The notes beneath the pieces were generated by a model that was not told the DNA's origin, searched no databases, and saw nothing but the letters and a program-made list of their open reading frames with translations. DNA of 64,000 nucleotides, from positions 12,815,433 through 12,879,432 of the forward strand of contig NC_053148.1 of the NCBI RefSeq assembly GCF_016808335.1, read 5' to 3'. Positions within the stretch are counted from its first letter, which is position 1, and every line of letters starts with the position of its first letter. Below are positions 45,911 through 56,501 of the stretch, one piece after another. This DNA comes from Panicum virgatum. Its lineage: Eukaryota > Streptophyta > Magnoliopsida > Poales > Poaceae. The position numbers and the translations under genes were made by a program.

Positions 45911-48050
45911 TGAAAGTGCATCTAGGCCCCTAGTGTGTTTTGGTGGATTGATTGACATCACGATTAAAGGACTAACCATCTTGTTGAGTATATGAGCAGA
46001 AATTGATTATCATATTTATTATATATGCGATGAAATGTATCAATGTTCAAGACAAAACTCATATGACAAGATGAATGCCACAACATGATCTAGTATGAGA
46101 ATGATAACAAGCAATGAGTATTGTGTGAATTGGGATATGTGTTATTGGTGAAGAATTCACTCCCATATCTAAATGAAGCTTGTTGAAGTATGTGGTACTC
46201 AAAATGACAAGTCAAGGTATTGAGAATGAGACAAGGTTGTATGCTTATGCATAGTCTCATATATTGGAAAAATTGTCATAAGAATTGCAAGTGATATTTG
46301 ATGATCAAGCAAGTATGAAAGAAATGGTTTTCATTATAATGTAAAAATCATTGTGAGTTCAAGAGGCCTCTTGAGAATAAATGGATGGGCACGAAAGGCG
46401 AGTTTCTAGAGGCTATGTAAGCAAAGGCTTGGCATGAGCAAGGAAACTGATAATGATCAAGTCCAAGAATTCTAAGAGATAAGGAGAATTTCACATTGAG
46501 AAGCATTATTCATTAGAAGAAGAAAAATAGCTTGAGGGTCAAAATGGATTTCATTGTAAGTAAAATGTGATACAAGCCTACATGAAGCTATATGTGATGC
46601 AAGGATGAAGAGTTGGAATTCGAGAATGGGTTTCTAGGTACTAAGCTTGGAGAAGGGCAATTGTGGTTGTGCCAAGGAACCAATGATATGGTGACAAAAT
46701 GTTCTTTGGGTTCAACTTGAAGAATCTTGGTCATGTGTGGTGTTCATGTTGGCAAGTATTAATCTTTCTAGAATCTTATTGTGAAGACAGTGACTTGAAC
46801 TAGGAGTGGATTTCATTCAAGGATAAAGGTTCAAGGCCACTAGCTCAAGGAAGATGTGCTCAAAGTAAAGAAGCCAAGTTGGATGCACACCTCAGATTGT
46901 GATTGATCAACACACGACATAGGATGAAAAAGTGAAGCTCAAGAAGTTGAAATGTAATTTATCTTTGATCTTGAGTTTAGGTATCCCGTACTATCAAGAG
47001 GGATGCATCACAATGGTCTTTGGTTTAGTCTCAGTGCTCAAGTAACCCATGTGAGTTGAAAGAGACACAAAAGCCTCACGTACACATTTTAACATTGCTG
47101 CTAGGGCAAATCCGGAAGTTCCGGATTTGGAATCCGGAAGTTCCGGATTTGGCACACGTGGCACTAACGGCTAGTTGGTTTGAAAACCCGGAGGTTCCGG
47201 GTTGTAGAATCCGGAAGTTCCGGGTTCTAACTGTCACATAACGGCTAGTTTTGTTGGGACCGGCTATTTATACCCCTTAGCCCCCTCCTTGGTGGGCTGC
47301 TGTTCCAGACTTTATTCTGTTCATTGCTGGTAGTCCCAAGAAGCTTGGTAGCCATAGTTGAGCTCTCCCCAACCTCTCTTTGTGAGATTGTGTGATTAGT
47401 ATATATCCTTGAGATAGGTTGAGAGAGTGAATGCGTGAGAGCACTAGAGAGCACATAAAACCTTGAGCACTTGAGATTAGCCATGATTTGTGGTGAGCAG
47501 CGGCAAGTTTGTTGTAGCACCGATCTTGTGCCACGAGGGCGCATGGTCATATAGTGGAAGGAGGAAATATCTTGACCTTGGGGTCGATATAAGCTTCCTC
47601 AACGGAGACTAGGATTCACACATGGGTGCACGGGGTGAATCTGAACTTCGGTAAAACAAATCCTTGTGTTCATTGCATTTACATTTGTTTTGTGGATTTG
47701 AGGATGTCTCCATTAGACACTTGTGTCTTGGAGATATTGTTGTTTCGTATGTGCAGGATCTGCGTGAACCTGCTCAAAGAACTTCTCTGAGCAGACTCTA
47801 CAATTGGGATTTGAATTTACATTCATTTATTAGCACTACTCTTATTGTGTTCACTCTGTTATGAGTGAACTCGGAAGTTCTGGATTGACAAACCCGGAAG
47901 TTTCGAGTTCACCTACTGTCTAGCCCAGTTCCGGATTTGAAACCCGGAAGTTCCGGGTTTGGCAAACAGTCAATTTTATCCGCTGCGTTTGAGTGAAACT
48001 TTGTAGGTGCGCCTATTCACCCCCCTCTAGGCGACATCAAAGTCCTCTCA
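45911..48050 (+). repeat. 3' LTR of the Copia-type element
   Basis: 2,140 bp and nearly identical to 36838-38959. It keeps four motif pairs, including a perfect AACCCGGAAGTTCCGGGTT at 47942. The last of these is partly deleted in the 5' LTR. Confidence 0.9.
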
Positions 48051-48055
48051 ACTCC

Positions 48056-49225
48056 TCTAAAGTCTGGAGAATTATCTTTAGCATATTGGTTTAAGCACGA
48101 CATTTGTTATTTTACACCACAATAGGAGTAATTAAAAAGCGAGGATATTCACTTGTAGAAATACAACACATTAATGGAGGTAGTAATCTATGCTGGAGTA
48201 CAAAATTGCAATAATTATATGATTTGGAAATATTAAATTAACTGAGATATGTAAATATGCTAATTATAGTGCCTGGAAGATGCGGATGGCCTAGACGATC
48301 CACCATGCTATAAACTTTTATGATAGAAGTAAATAATTATAGCAATTTTTTATATTTCTTCTTAAATAGTACCAAGAGTTAGTAGCTTCATAGTCGGTCA
48401 CCGGAGCAAATCTTCACAGAGAGCTTTGATCTTGTTGTAGTGGCACTTTATTTTGCTTTAATATTTATTATTTTGGCTTTTCTAGATACATTAATTTTGC
48501 TATGCATTTCGACATAGCAAAAACTATGTATCTAAAAAAGGCAAAATGACAAATATTTTTGGAATGAAGGGAGTATTAATCAAAGAGCAAGCTAGTGATG
48601 TGTTTAAAATCTTATTTAAACCAACAAAATTATTTTAATAGATTATTTGCCCCATGCATTAAAGAGCAAGTTAGGGATGAGAAAGCTTATCTAAAGTAAT
48701 GAATTTGTTGCAATGATTTTTTTTTTCAAAAGTATCCCCGATCACAGTGGCGGGTAGCTTTTGGGCCAACAGCTGTTGGGCAAAATTTTTCTAGAACACG
48801 GACGATGGACACAGCAGGCCAAGCCCATGAGGACGTCAAAATGGGCGGGCCTGAAATAGCTACATAGCTACACGTGTCATTCAATGATAGATTGAAACGG
48901 GAGAAGCACTGCCATCGCGCGGATTTCTTCGGGGATACATATTGCTAATTCTTGTATTCGACTATCATCCAAAACTTACATAGCTGAATTGAATTTTGAA
49001 TCTGTTGTGTGCTGGTGCTATCTGACAAGCTGGAGTACTTATGAGGTGTGAATTATAATAAAAACTCAAGTTATTGGGATTACCCGATATCCAACCTAAA
49101 ATTGAGCACGTGAAATTTCATATTTCTTCATTTTCAAATAAATTTCTGTTAGCAATTTCTAAAATTTAAATTTTCAATTACCTGAATTACTGGACCCGAA
49201 CGAACCCATTGCTTACGCTCGATGC
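48056..49225. other. AT-rich spacer, no gene seen
   Basis: Mostly AT-rich sequence that looks like old repeats. A short TAGATACATT/AATGTATCTA-like fold around 48480-48540 (AGATACATTAATTTTGC ... CTATGTATCTAAAAAAGGC) may be a MITE end. Nothing is translated convincingly. Confidence 0.4.
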
Positions 49226-49351
49226 CTGTGGATCTTGTGGGTGGGGCCGTTCGCCCGAGCGGCGCTGGCGGCGGTGTACCACCAGGTCGTGGTCAGGGCC
49301 ATCCCCTTCAAGGCCAGCGATCACTGCTACAGGACGTCGACGTTGGCTTAA
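49226..49351 (+). pseudogene. Aquaporin (PIP1-like) C-terminal fragment
   Basis: The frame reads [20 protein letters not shown], then VVVRAIPFK. This is the last transmembrane helix and C-terminus of plasma-membrane intrinsic proteins (typically W-I-F-W-V-G-P-F-x-G-A-A-L-A-A-x-Y-H-Q-x-x-x-R-A-I-P-F-K). The usual short tail S-R-S is replaced by [12 protein letters not shown] and TAA. Nothing upstream continues the gene: no NPA box and no other helices. It is an isolated gene fragment, perhaps captured by a transposon. Gly in V-G-P-F-x-G is Arg. Confidence 0.75.
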
Positions 49352-49399
49352 TTTTATTTTCACATATTTGCATCCATAGAAAATTAGAAATAGAATGTG

Positions 49400-50451
49400 A
49401 AGTTTATGTACAGTTCAAGAAAAACTATGTGGGTGTGGCCCATTTGTAATGCCTACCCAGGCCATAATATATCACACGGCCCATTTTGCGCCGTGTCTAT
49501 TTATCGCGCGCTGCTGCGAGGGAAGCTATCGCACACATGCGCTGTTCATCTTCTACCTCCCGTCAGGGGAGCGGGGAGCGCCCGCCGGCGAGCTAGGGGA
49601 GGGGGAGGGGCAGGGGGTGGCCGGCGAGGGGTGGGAGGTGGACGGGGCGGCCGCCGACGAGGTCGCCGGCGGCCGAGGTGGTGGCAGAAGGTGGTGGAGC
49701 TTTAGGTTCCGGGTTGCTAGTGGTGGGGGCGGCCTCCATGGTCGCCGGACCTAGAGGAGAGGGCCGGGGGCGGCAGCGGCGGTTCGGCCGGCGGAGGGCG
49801 CGGGAGCGCCGCCGGCCGGCCAGGGCCGGACAACCGGTGGGCGGTGCCGGCGGCGGGGGCGAAGAGAAGGTGGTGCGGCGGTGTTGAGCTCGATTAGCGT
49901 CGGCGGCGCAGTCGGAGCCGGGGAAGCGGGGGAGGCGGGGGAGCAGGCTGCGAGAAGGACATCGCTCGGCTTCTGTGACCGAATCGCAGGGAATCACAAT
50001 TAGCGACGAATAGATGCCCCCCATTTTGAGCATACACAACCAGCTGTGCATTGATCGTGTACAGCTTGTGTTGTGTGAGTCACGTGAACGGTGTGCAACG
50101 TGAGCAACGAATTCGGTGGCCATATATCCAATATGCTTCGAGCCTTGGCTCTTGCGGTCTATCCATAATGCGGAGTGTGGCCCCACGTTTCAGCGACTCG
50201 CTAGCGTCCTCAATCGACGGAGCATGTCCGCCAAGTAGTAGCGGCCAAGCCATCCAGCCCGAGGCCGTTACCACTCTCGGGACTGCACGAATCGCAAAGC
50301 AGGGGACCCAGCGTGAACCGTCGATGCTCCTTGGCCATCCCCTTCCCCAAGAAATCTCCAGCTTTTAAACCCCCCACCCCACTTCGGTCGCTGTCAAGGC
50401 ACTCCTCGCAGCGCTCCGCTAGAATCCAAAACCAAAACCCCAATCACACAG

Positions 50452-50452
<1 letters not shown>
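49400..50452. other. GC-rich upstream region of the first small HSP gene
   Basis: 49560-49890 is extremely GC-rich with overlapping ORFs on both strands and no domain. From 50300 on it probably serves as promoter and leader. I found no convincing array of heat-shock elements by eye. Confidence 0.35.

Positions 50453-50482
<30 letters not shown>
50453..50482. repeat. (GA)n microsatellite in the 5' leader
   Basis: About 15 GA dinucleotides end 12 bases before the start codon of the small HSP gene. GA tracts are frequent in grass 5' leaders. Confidence 0.9.
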
Positions 50483-50487
<5 letters not shown>

Positions 50488-50494
50488 TCCATCC

Positions 50495-51203
50495 ATGGCT
50501 TCCGCCGCCGTCGTCAAGGGGGCCCCAATGGCCGGCCACCTCAAGGAGCTCCTCCCCGCAGCGCCGTCCGCGTTCGAGAAGCCCGTCGACTGCGCCCTCT
50601 GCCTCCTCAACACCAAGGGCAGCGGCGACGACGACACCTCCGAGAAGCCCAGCGGCAAGGACACCGTCGACGGCAGCCTCGCGCTCGACCTCTCCGTCCC
50701 CAAGCGCTTCTCCATAGGTACCGTACTGCCTCGTGTTGCCCCGTCCCTTCCCCTTGTTTGCTCTAAGCTGGCGAATTGAGACCCAGTACTGATGATTTGG
50801 GGTTTTCTGCAGACGACCTGTTCGCCGTGCCGTCCAAGCTGCTCCCGCTGCTGGCGCTGATGGAGGACGGTGGTGCGGCGTCCGGAACCGGCCTCTCCGG
50901 GCACGGGTGGTGGGTTTCGAAGGACGACAACGACGCGATGCAGCTGAAGGTGGCGATGCCGGGGCTGGGGAAGGAGCACGTCAAGGTGTCGGCGGAGAAA
51001 AACACCCTGGTGATCAAGGGGGCGACAAGGACCCCGAGGACAGCAAGGGCCCGGTGCGCTACACCCGCCGCTTCCAGCTCCCCGCGGAGGCCTTCAAGAT
51101 GGACCGGATCAAGGCGGAGATGAACAACGGCGTGCTCAAGGTGACCGTTCCCAAGATCAAGGCAGAGCAGCGCAAGGACGTGTTCCAGATCAAGGTCGAG
51201 TAG
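50495..51203 (+). pseudogene. Small heat-shock protein (organellar HSP20 type), frameshifted copy
   Basis: Exon 1 is 50495-50717 and exon 2 is 50813-51203. The intron falls at the same place and phase as in the intact paralogue at 58035. The N-terminus (MASAAVVKGAPMAGHLKELL) is of the organellar presequence type. The alpha-crystallin domain follows ([39 protein letters not shown]). In a G run at 51018-51022 one base is missing: the correct frame resumes as GDKDPEDSKGPVRYTRRFQL and continues through [20 protein letters not shown] to KDVFQIKVE and TAG. Without correction the product ends in an aberrant Arg/Ala/Pro tail and loses the last beta strands and dimer contacts. Either a recent pseudogene or a base-call error. 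Confidence 0.85.
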
Positions 51204-53557
51204 GGGTGGGGATCGAATCGGTCCGTCCAGGTCTCGTATTTGCAGTCCATATCGTAGTTGCGCAGTGCTCTAGCAGTAGTTTAGTGGAGTGGTCGTTGCT
51301 GATGGAGAGATGTTGCGAACGAGAGGGAGACGTTTCTTTCTGGTGGTGGTGTTGTCTCGTGCATGATGTGTGAGGCGGCCCTGTTTACCTTTCTGTTCGT
51401 CCTGCAGAGTTTAGTTTCTTGGATGGTGATGGTCAATGATGACCTTGTCATGAACTTCTAATGGAAATGGTACTGCAGTTACTTATCGGCATCTATCTGT
51501 GCTTTGTGTTCTTGTGGATTACTGCATTGCTCAGCCTTTATGAATTTGTTTTTGACGTTGGCTAAATCTGAACGTGTTGATGGTTCAGACTTGATGTGAA
51601 GTTTGCAGCTTGCAACCTTTCCCTGTTTATCCTGTTGAGTTTCTTGGATGGATGGTGATGATCTGTCCTGAATTATTTCGAGTAAAATGACGTGCCTCGT
51701 TACTGGCATCTATTCCTGTTGTATTCATGGAAAATATTTGGAATGCAACCATGACCGAAGATAGCTTGCTTTGGTTTTGTGTACCTATAAGCACCTATGT
51801 TTAGATATATTATTTGACTTTGCCATTTACGTCGATTGAAAGAAAAAAAATCAGCACTACTAATGTGTCTGATGAATATAAACATGTGTTTAATATTTTT
51901 ATATAAATATGCTCGTGCCGCGTGGGCACTTTATTATATCAAAATTTTAGTTAGTATCATATATTCGTATCAACGTATCGCACGTGCATGGTTACTAGCG
52001 AATATAAACATGTGTTTAATTTATTTATATAAATACATACGGCACACTATTAAATCAGAATTTTAGTATCATATTAACGTATAGCACGTGCGTTTCGCGC
52101 GCGCCCTTACTAGTAAAGCAAATGATCCCTTATCCATTACATTGCCTAATGCCTTTCCTTTCATGAGCGAATGTAGGTGGTGAAATAAAACGTACCATAC
52201 GGGGAAAAAGAAAGGTGAAGGGGAAGAAACGGGGGAGGATGGGGTTGGTTTCCAACCACAATTAGTACTTGGCGACTTGTGGGATTAAGATTATACGTTA
52301 TGATTTAACCTTGGAGCGAACGGTAACCGATCTAGCAATCCATTTGATGTGCAGGCAGGACGGAGCAAGTACTAATTGTCATTCTTGTCATTCTATCTAA
52401 TTTCTTTGCTTTGTCTACTCATCTCTACGATAAGTAGGTTTTAACTCATGTCGACGTTGTTTAAGAGAGCTGACCCGTTGCCATTTTTAAGCTGGCTTGA
52501 CCACTGTGTGCAGGGGAGTAGAGCACCGGTAGCTCCATTTGATGTGTCTTAGGCTGCCCGCACTGGGTACGCCAAACCCATCCTCCAATACGTGGGTACC
52601 GTTCGGGACGGCTGCAGCGGGCACGCTCCTCGCGTCTGCTCCTTCCCAGGACGCCTCGCCGTCCGCCAAACATGGCGTGGTAGCGTTCGAGCGCTACCAC
52701 GCGACGTGGCGCGGGCCCACCACCGGCAGCGCGCGGCCCCAACCGTTCACCGGGGGAGAGGGAGAGGGAGGCCGGAGCAGGGAGGCGCGCCGGACCGCCG
52801 CTCGGTGTGCTCGAGGCCGCCCGCGACCAGCGACTCGATGCAGGCGACGGAGGAGGGAGAAGGGGGTGCCGGCGTGGATGCCGCCGCCCGAGGCCGCTCC
52901 CGCCACGAGCACACGCCGCACGCAGGCTCCGCCCCGCCTCCGCTGGGAGCTGGCTGCAGCGAGGCCCGTCTGCGCCGCGCGCTCTGCATCCTCCGCCCGA
53001 CCGCCGCACCCTCCGTTGGCGAGGAGCATGGCCGGCGCCAACACCTACAACATTTAGTGTCTTGACATTCTCTGCCCAAACCAGACAAGCATTTAGTATC
53101 TATCTATGAATCACCTATACTTCACTAACCCAGCCGTACCCGTATCCGATACTTGCATATCCGATACTTCGATACACCGATACTCTCTCTATACTACCAC
53201 TATGTCGTTTTTTAAACGCACGTATCGCCATATCGCCGTACCCGTATCGCTGTACCCGTATCGCGTATCGGTGATACATAGGTATCTATTGTGAAAGTAG
53301 AACAATTGCCACATCAAATCCAGAACTGTGCTCTATCTGAAATGTGCCCGTCCTTAGTGTGCTATCATGTGGCAGCTGTTCAAGTTCAATGGCCTCCGAT
53401 GGGACCTCACCTCTGTTGGAGCGGGTTCATGGATCGTCAGCTGTTTCGTGGCAGTCTCTTTTGGGGAATCTGATAAGTTCAGAGGCATAAATTTCGTGGT
53501 TGTCTCTCCTGGGGAATCTATTTCATGGATAGTAAAGTCTGTTTTTGTGGTGTGCAG
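51204..53557. other. Spacer with old repeats and a GC-rich island
   Basis: 51204-51450 matches, patchily, the 3' region after the paralogous HSP gene. 51860-52114 holds two diverged copies of a segment with AATATAAACATGTGTTTAAT and ends in a Helitron-like terminus. 52540-53060 is a GC-rich island with ORFs on both strands and no known domain. 53130-53285 is a degenerate GTATCG/CGATAC-rich stretch. Confidence 0.4.
52084..52113 (+). repeat. Possible Helitron 3' end
   Basis: GCACGTGCG, TTTCGCGCGCGC, a short gap and CTAG at 52110-52113 followed by T. A GC-rich hairpin a few bases before CTAG inserted 5' of T is the known 3' signature of Helitrons. The hairpin here is imperfect and the 5' end was not found. 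Confidence 0.3.
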
Positions 53558-53968
53558 ATGAACCCCGAGCTGTGGGGCAAGGTAGCGGACTGTATTGTCA
53601 TGCTGCTTGTCCCTGCAGGTGTTGTGTGCTCCACATACCTCCTGGCATCCATGGCGTCGGACTCTGTCTGCGTGAAGGCTCCCTCCCTGCTCAAGGTCAT
53701 CCTCCAAATCCTTCCCATCTGCCTGACGATTCCAGCAGTGGCCACGTCGGGTATTGTCAGAGACGGGTTGGAGGCAGAAGAATCAAGGGCTTTGCTCGTG
53801 GGCCAAGCGATCACTGGTGTTATGCTGACGGCCTGGATGTGCATCTGCATGTTTGGTGCGTCAGCGTTTTGGGTGCTTACCATTGGAGCAATGTTGGTCG
53901 CCAGTGTCCTAGGCTCATGGACTTTCTTGGCCCGATTAGTGGCTCAGTGCTTAGTTCTTAGCAGTTAG
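53558..53968 (+). CDS. Unidentified multi-pass membrane protein or exon
   Basis: I do not recognise the family. The ATG at 53558 directly follows a good acceptor (TTTTTGTGGTGTGCAG), so this may be the last exon of a spliced gene rather than a full ORF; the frame is open upstream to 53525. 136 residues from the ATG contain about four hydrophobic segments: CIVMLLVPAGVVCSTYLLA (about 12-30), LLKVILQILPICLTIPAVA, ITGVMLTAWMCICMFGASAF and WVLTIGAMLVASVLGSWTFL. Grass genomes carry similar four-helix uncharacterised membrane proteins, but that is a vague memory. No upstream exon could be fixed. Confidence 0.45.
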   Translation: MNPELWGKVADCIVMLLVPAGVVCSTYLLASMASDSVCVKAPSLLKVILQILPICLTIPAVATSGIVRDGLEAEESRALLVGQAITGVMLTAWMCICMFGASAFWVLTIGAMLVASVLGSWTFLARLVAQCLVLSS

Positions 53969-54593
53969 CTAGTGCTACTATTGTTAGCATGTTCGGCTAT
54001 TTGGACAATCTGGCCGGCATTGCGCGCCATGCTTATTTCTCGCAAAAAAATAAGCGGGTTAAGGCATTCAACGGTTGGTGTTTGTAGATGTTATGAAAGA
54101 CTATAGCGGGTTATAGCCTAGCTAACTCATTTAGTGTTCTCTAAATATGTTGATAAATCGGCGCCCACCTAAACACTAATATGAGAGACTAACTCAATAT
54201 GGGAACTCAAACTCTTTATGCACCATAACTTAGTACAACACAACTCTTTATTCGCTCTTTATGTCGCTACTCTACCATGACACTACTACACTACATGACA
54301 ATATTGTCATCTTCTACGTGAGACCTCTTATGACAAGGTATGTCGAGAGGGTGGTATGTCAAGAGGTGAGGGGAGCACCTCTATTTATTGGACTCCATGG
54401 CTCACATGGTTTTGTCATATGCCCATTGTCTACACAATTCTTTATAAAATATCTAATTTCCTCGTGCTTATCTAACCATACAAATATCTAATTTCTAGAA
54501 TATTCCATATTTCATCATGAAGCATGGTAACCATGGATCATTGATACTCTCTAATTTTCTAGAAACTTCTCACAGTTATGCATTTCAATTTCA

Positions 54594-54687
54594 ACACCAT
54601 GCATAAATCTATCAGTAATTTTGCATATAAACATGAAATTACACCATGCATAAATCTATCAGTAATTTTGCATATAAACATGAAATT
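54594..54687. repeat. Perfect 47-bp tandem duplication
   Basis: ACACCATGCATAAATCTATC and the following bases up to AACATGAAATT occur twice in direct succession (54594-54640, 54641-54687) without visible differences, so the duplication is recent. Confidence 0.8.
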
Positions 54688-54802
54688 TAAAAAAAATCAT
54701 GTCCTGAAGTATGTCTTGGGCTCATTTCCTTTGTTACATTATTAATGAAATACTAAATTTTGTAAATGATGAAGTTCAATACTAAACATACAATAAATAA
54801 AG

Positions 54803-54888
54803 ATTGATTATATGATTTAGCTGGCTAAATAACCCATAATTTAGCATTGATTATATGATTTAGCTGGCTAAATAACCCATAATTTAGC
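54803..54888. repeat. Perfect 43-bp tandem duplication
   Basis: The unit ATTGATTATATGATTTAGCT...ATTTAGC is repeated head to tail (54803-54845, 54846-54888). It lies 115 bp after the previous duplication, inside the same hAT-like remnant. Confidence 0.8.
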
Positions 54889-55335
54889 ACCTATAGCGGG
54901 ATATAGCCGGTTATTAGTGGATTTAGCCTTTTAGAGCTAAGAGATGGATATCCTAGTTTTCTTCTCTTTCAAAGACAATAGATGCTATAGCGGTGACTAT
55001 AGCTGGCTATTTAGAACCTTGATAGAAACAAGTCATCATAAACAACAGAAGTAACAGTTATATTCAAAACACGCGCACGGGGCCGGGGCACGCTAAGTTA
55101 CGGTAGCCCGTAAGTTTACCCCCGTGTGGTCGATTTCCGACCAAGGTATCTATAGTTCATTTGCGAATGCGTGGATGGGCCTCACCCTATTCCCTTTTGG
55201 CTCGGCGCCTCCCCCAGCAAGTTACAGTATATATAATACTGGTCCGTTGCTTCCATCCCATGCTAGCTGTTTCGACAATCCGACGGACCTCACTGATCCC
55301 GTGCCCCCACCAAAGCTCTGACGCATTAATTTAAA

Positions 55336-55737
55336 CAAAAAATATGCTGGTGGTAAAGTTGTATAATAAAAAAATACGAATCGAAAATATTCATGCAACG
55401 TTTTTGGGTAACAATATGGAAAGAGAAAACTTGCAGGAAACATTGAAAAGAAAAAAAATTGATAACAAAAGTTATAGAAAAAATTTCGAAAGGAATAAAA
55501 TTCAGAAACAAAATTTTGGTTCCAAAAAAATAAAAAAGTTGGAGAAATTTTTTTGGAAGAAATAATTGCAGAACAAAAAAATAAAAGGAAAAGGATATGG
55601 TAAAATTTGATGAAATAAATAAACTTCAGAAATAAATTTTTGTTAGAAAAAATATGCTGGTGGTAATATTGTATAAATAAAAAATACGAATCAAAACCGT
55701 TCATGCAACTTTTTTTTGGGTAACAATAAGGAAAGGC
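55336..55737. repeat. Direct repeat, about 90 bp, 310 bp apart
   Basis: A segment beginning AAAAAATATGCTGGTGGTAA and ending GGGTAACAAT occurs at about 55338-55421 and again at about 55647-55730 with scattered changes. The AT-rich sequence between carries FGS/KKIKKLE-like artefact ORFs only. It could be short terminal repeats of a small element. Confidence 0.5.
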
Positions 55738-56400
55738 GTGGCCGACAGCGAGCAAGCGGTGACCGGCGCGAAACACGGCGGGCGACGCGGCGCTGCAGGC
55801 GCGGGCAGGCGAGGCCGTTTTCCCCTCCTTGTCGTGGCGCGGGCCGGCGTGGGTGCCAGGCTGCTGCATGAGCAGCGTGGGGAAAAGCATGGAGAAGAAG
55901 AAGAACAGGGGAGGGGTTTGCTGGCAAGCGGGGCCAGGCTGTCGGTGGCACAGGCGAAGGGAGAAGGGACTGCGTCCGCGGGGTGAACGGGCCGGGAGCG
56001 TGGGTCGGGCTGGCGGTAGAGCAGGGCTGTGCTCGCGGGTTTCTGAGAGGTGTTTAGCTTTAAATCATGATCATGCGAGTTTGTTCAGACAAAAGTCGCT
56101 GTGATTTCCCTGCGAATATTTTTGGCTTTATCACGTTTTTCCCTGCTTCGAAGAGTAACTTTCGGAGTACGTTCACATCCACACGAATCACAGTTTGTTT
56201 TCTACGAGCATCCATATGCATCAATTCTGGCATTGCCGATACACTCCTTGGTTTGTTTGAACCAGTTTGCAATTGCAATCAGATAGACGCTACTGGATCA
56301 GAATTGGAACTTCGATAATAGGCTTTGCTACTTCATAAATAGTGAATTCAAGTTGTCAACCGTTTGCTCGCTTCATCTTGATATTTTATTGTGAAATTAG

Positions 56401-56501
56401 GTCGGTTCTATGCCTTTGAGAAGGCGCACCGGCTGGATCAGAATTCCATCGGCCGTGGTGCAAGGCAGTTCAAGACGGCTCTGCTCCAACTTCTTGAAAA
56501 G
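56401..56501 (+). pseudogene. Isolated callose synthase exon
   Basis: The bases between an acceptor (GTGAAATTAG) and a donor (AAAAG|GTGAGA) read RFYAFEKAHRLDQNSIGRGA and RQFKTALLQLLEK. This is a conserved N-terminal exon of plant callose synthases (glucan synthase-like; normally followed by R-D-N). I see no neighbouring exon of this large (about 40-exon) gene within several kilobases on either side, so it is a captured or left-over fragment. One change (Q-R-L-E to Q-L-L-E) and otherwise intact coding suggest it is young. Confidence 0.75.

Larger units (their letters stand above)
38034..47960. repeat. Dispersed 19-bp near-palindrome, mostly in pairs 22-23 bp apart
   Basis: The core is AAYCCGGAAGTTCCGGRTT: two 9-base arms around one central G. 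The consensus is AACCCGGAAGTTCCGGGTT or AATCCGGAAGTTCCGGATT. Copies start at 38034, 38056, 38110, 38133, 38793, 38816 (5' LTR); 39453, 39475, 40453, 40476 (inside gag); 41241, 41264, 42779, 42801, 42969, 43375, 43397, 45478, 45501 (half), 45567, 45589 (non-coding interior); 47109, 47131, 47185, 47208, 47868, 47891, 47919 (half), 47942 (3' LTR). Apart from 42969 every copy has a partner whose start is 22 or 23 bp away, about two helical turns. Outside this element I saw none. Confidence 0.85.
36838..48050 (+). mobile_element. Complete 11.2-kb non-autonomous Copia-type LTR retrotransposon (SIRE/Maximus-like)
   Basis: The LTRs are at 36838-38959 and 45911-48050 (TGAAAGTGCATCTAGGCCCC...TCCTCTCA). 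They are flanked by the perfect 5-bp duplication ACTCC (36833-36837, 48051-48055). A Met-type primer site ATTGGTATCAGAGCC follows the left LTR, and AAAAAGGGGGAGA precedes the right one. LTR identity is high (a few per cent difference by eye), so insertion is fairly recent. The interior encodes gag (39012-40850) and a second ORF (43545-45368). Protease, integrase, reverse transcriptase and RNase H are all absent, so it depends on a partner. The element is peppered with a 19-bp palindromic motif and has a 20-21-bp array; both are listed separately. The lineage is inferred from LTR start, gag and its WVPK tail. Confidence 0.9.
54090..55023. mobile_element. hAT-like element remnant with CTATAGCGGG repeats
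   Basis: Subterminal repeats of the form CTATAGCGG(G/T) / TATAGCC occur near 54100-54120 and 54890-55010. The right end reads GGCTATTTAGAACCTTG, close to the terminal sequence of many plant hAT elements (CAAGGTTTTAAATAGC as reverse complement). No transposase is present. The left end and target duplication are not resolved. Confidence 0.4.

Noticed and set aside
38034..47960. Reading the palindromes as classical heat-shock elements
   Set aside because: Heat-shock elements need GAA and TTC separated by two bases in alternating series. Here one base separates GAA and TTC, and CCGG caps are the conserved part.
52461..53065. Candidate gene in the 52.5-53.1 kb GC island
   Set aside because: ORFs of similar size exist in several frames on both strands, none with a domain, splice context or convincing start.
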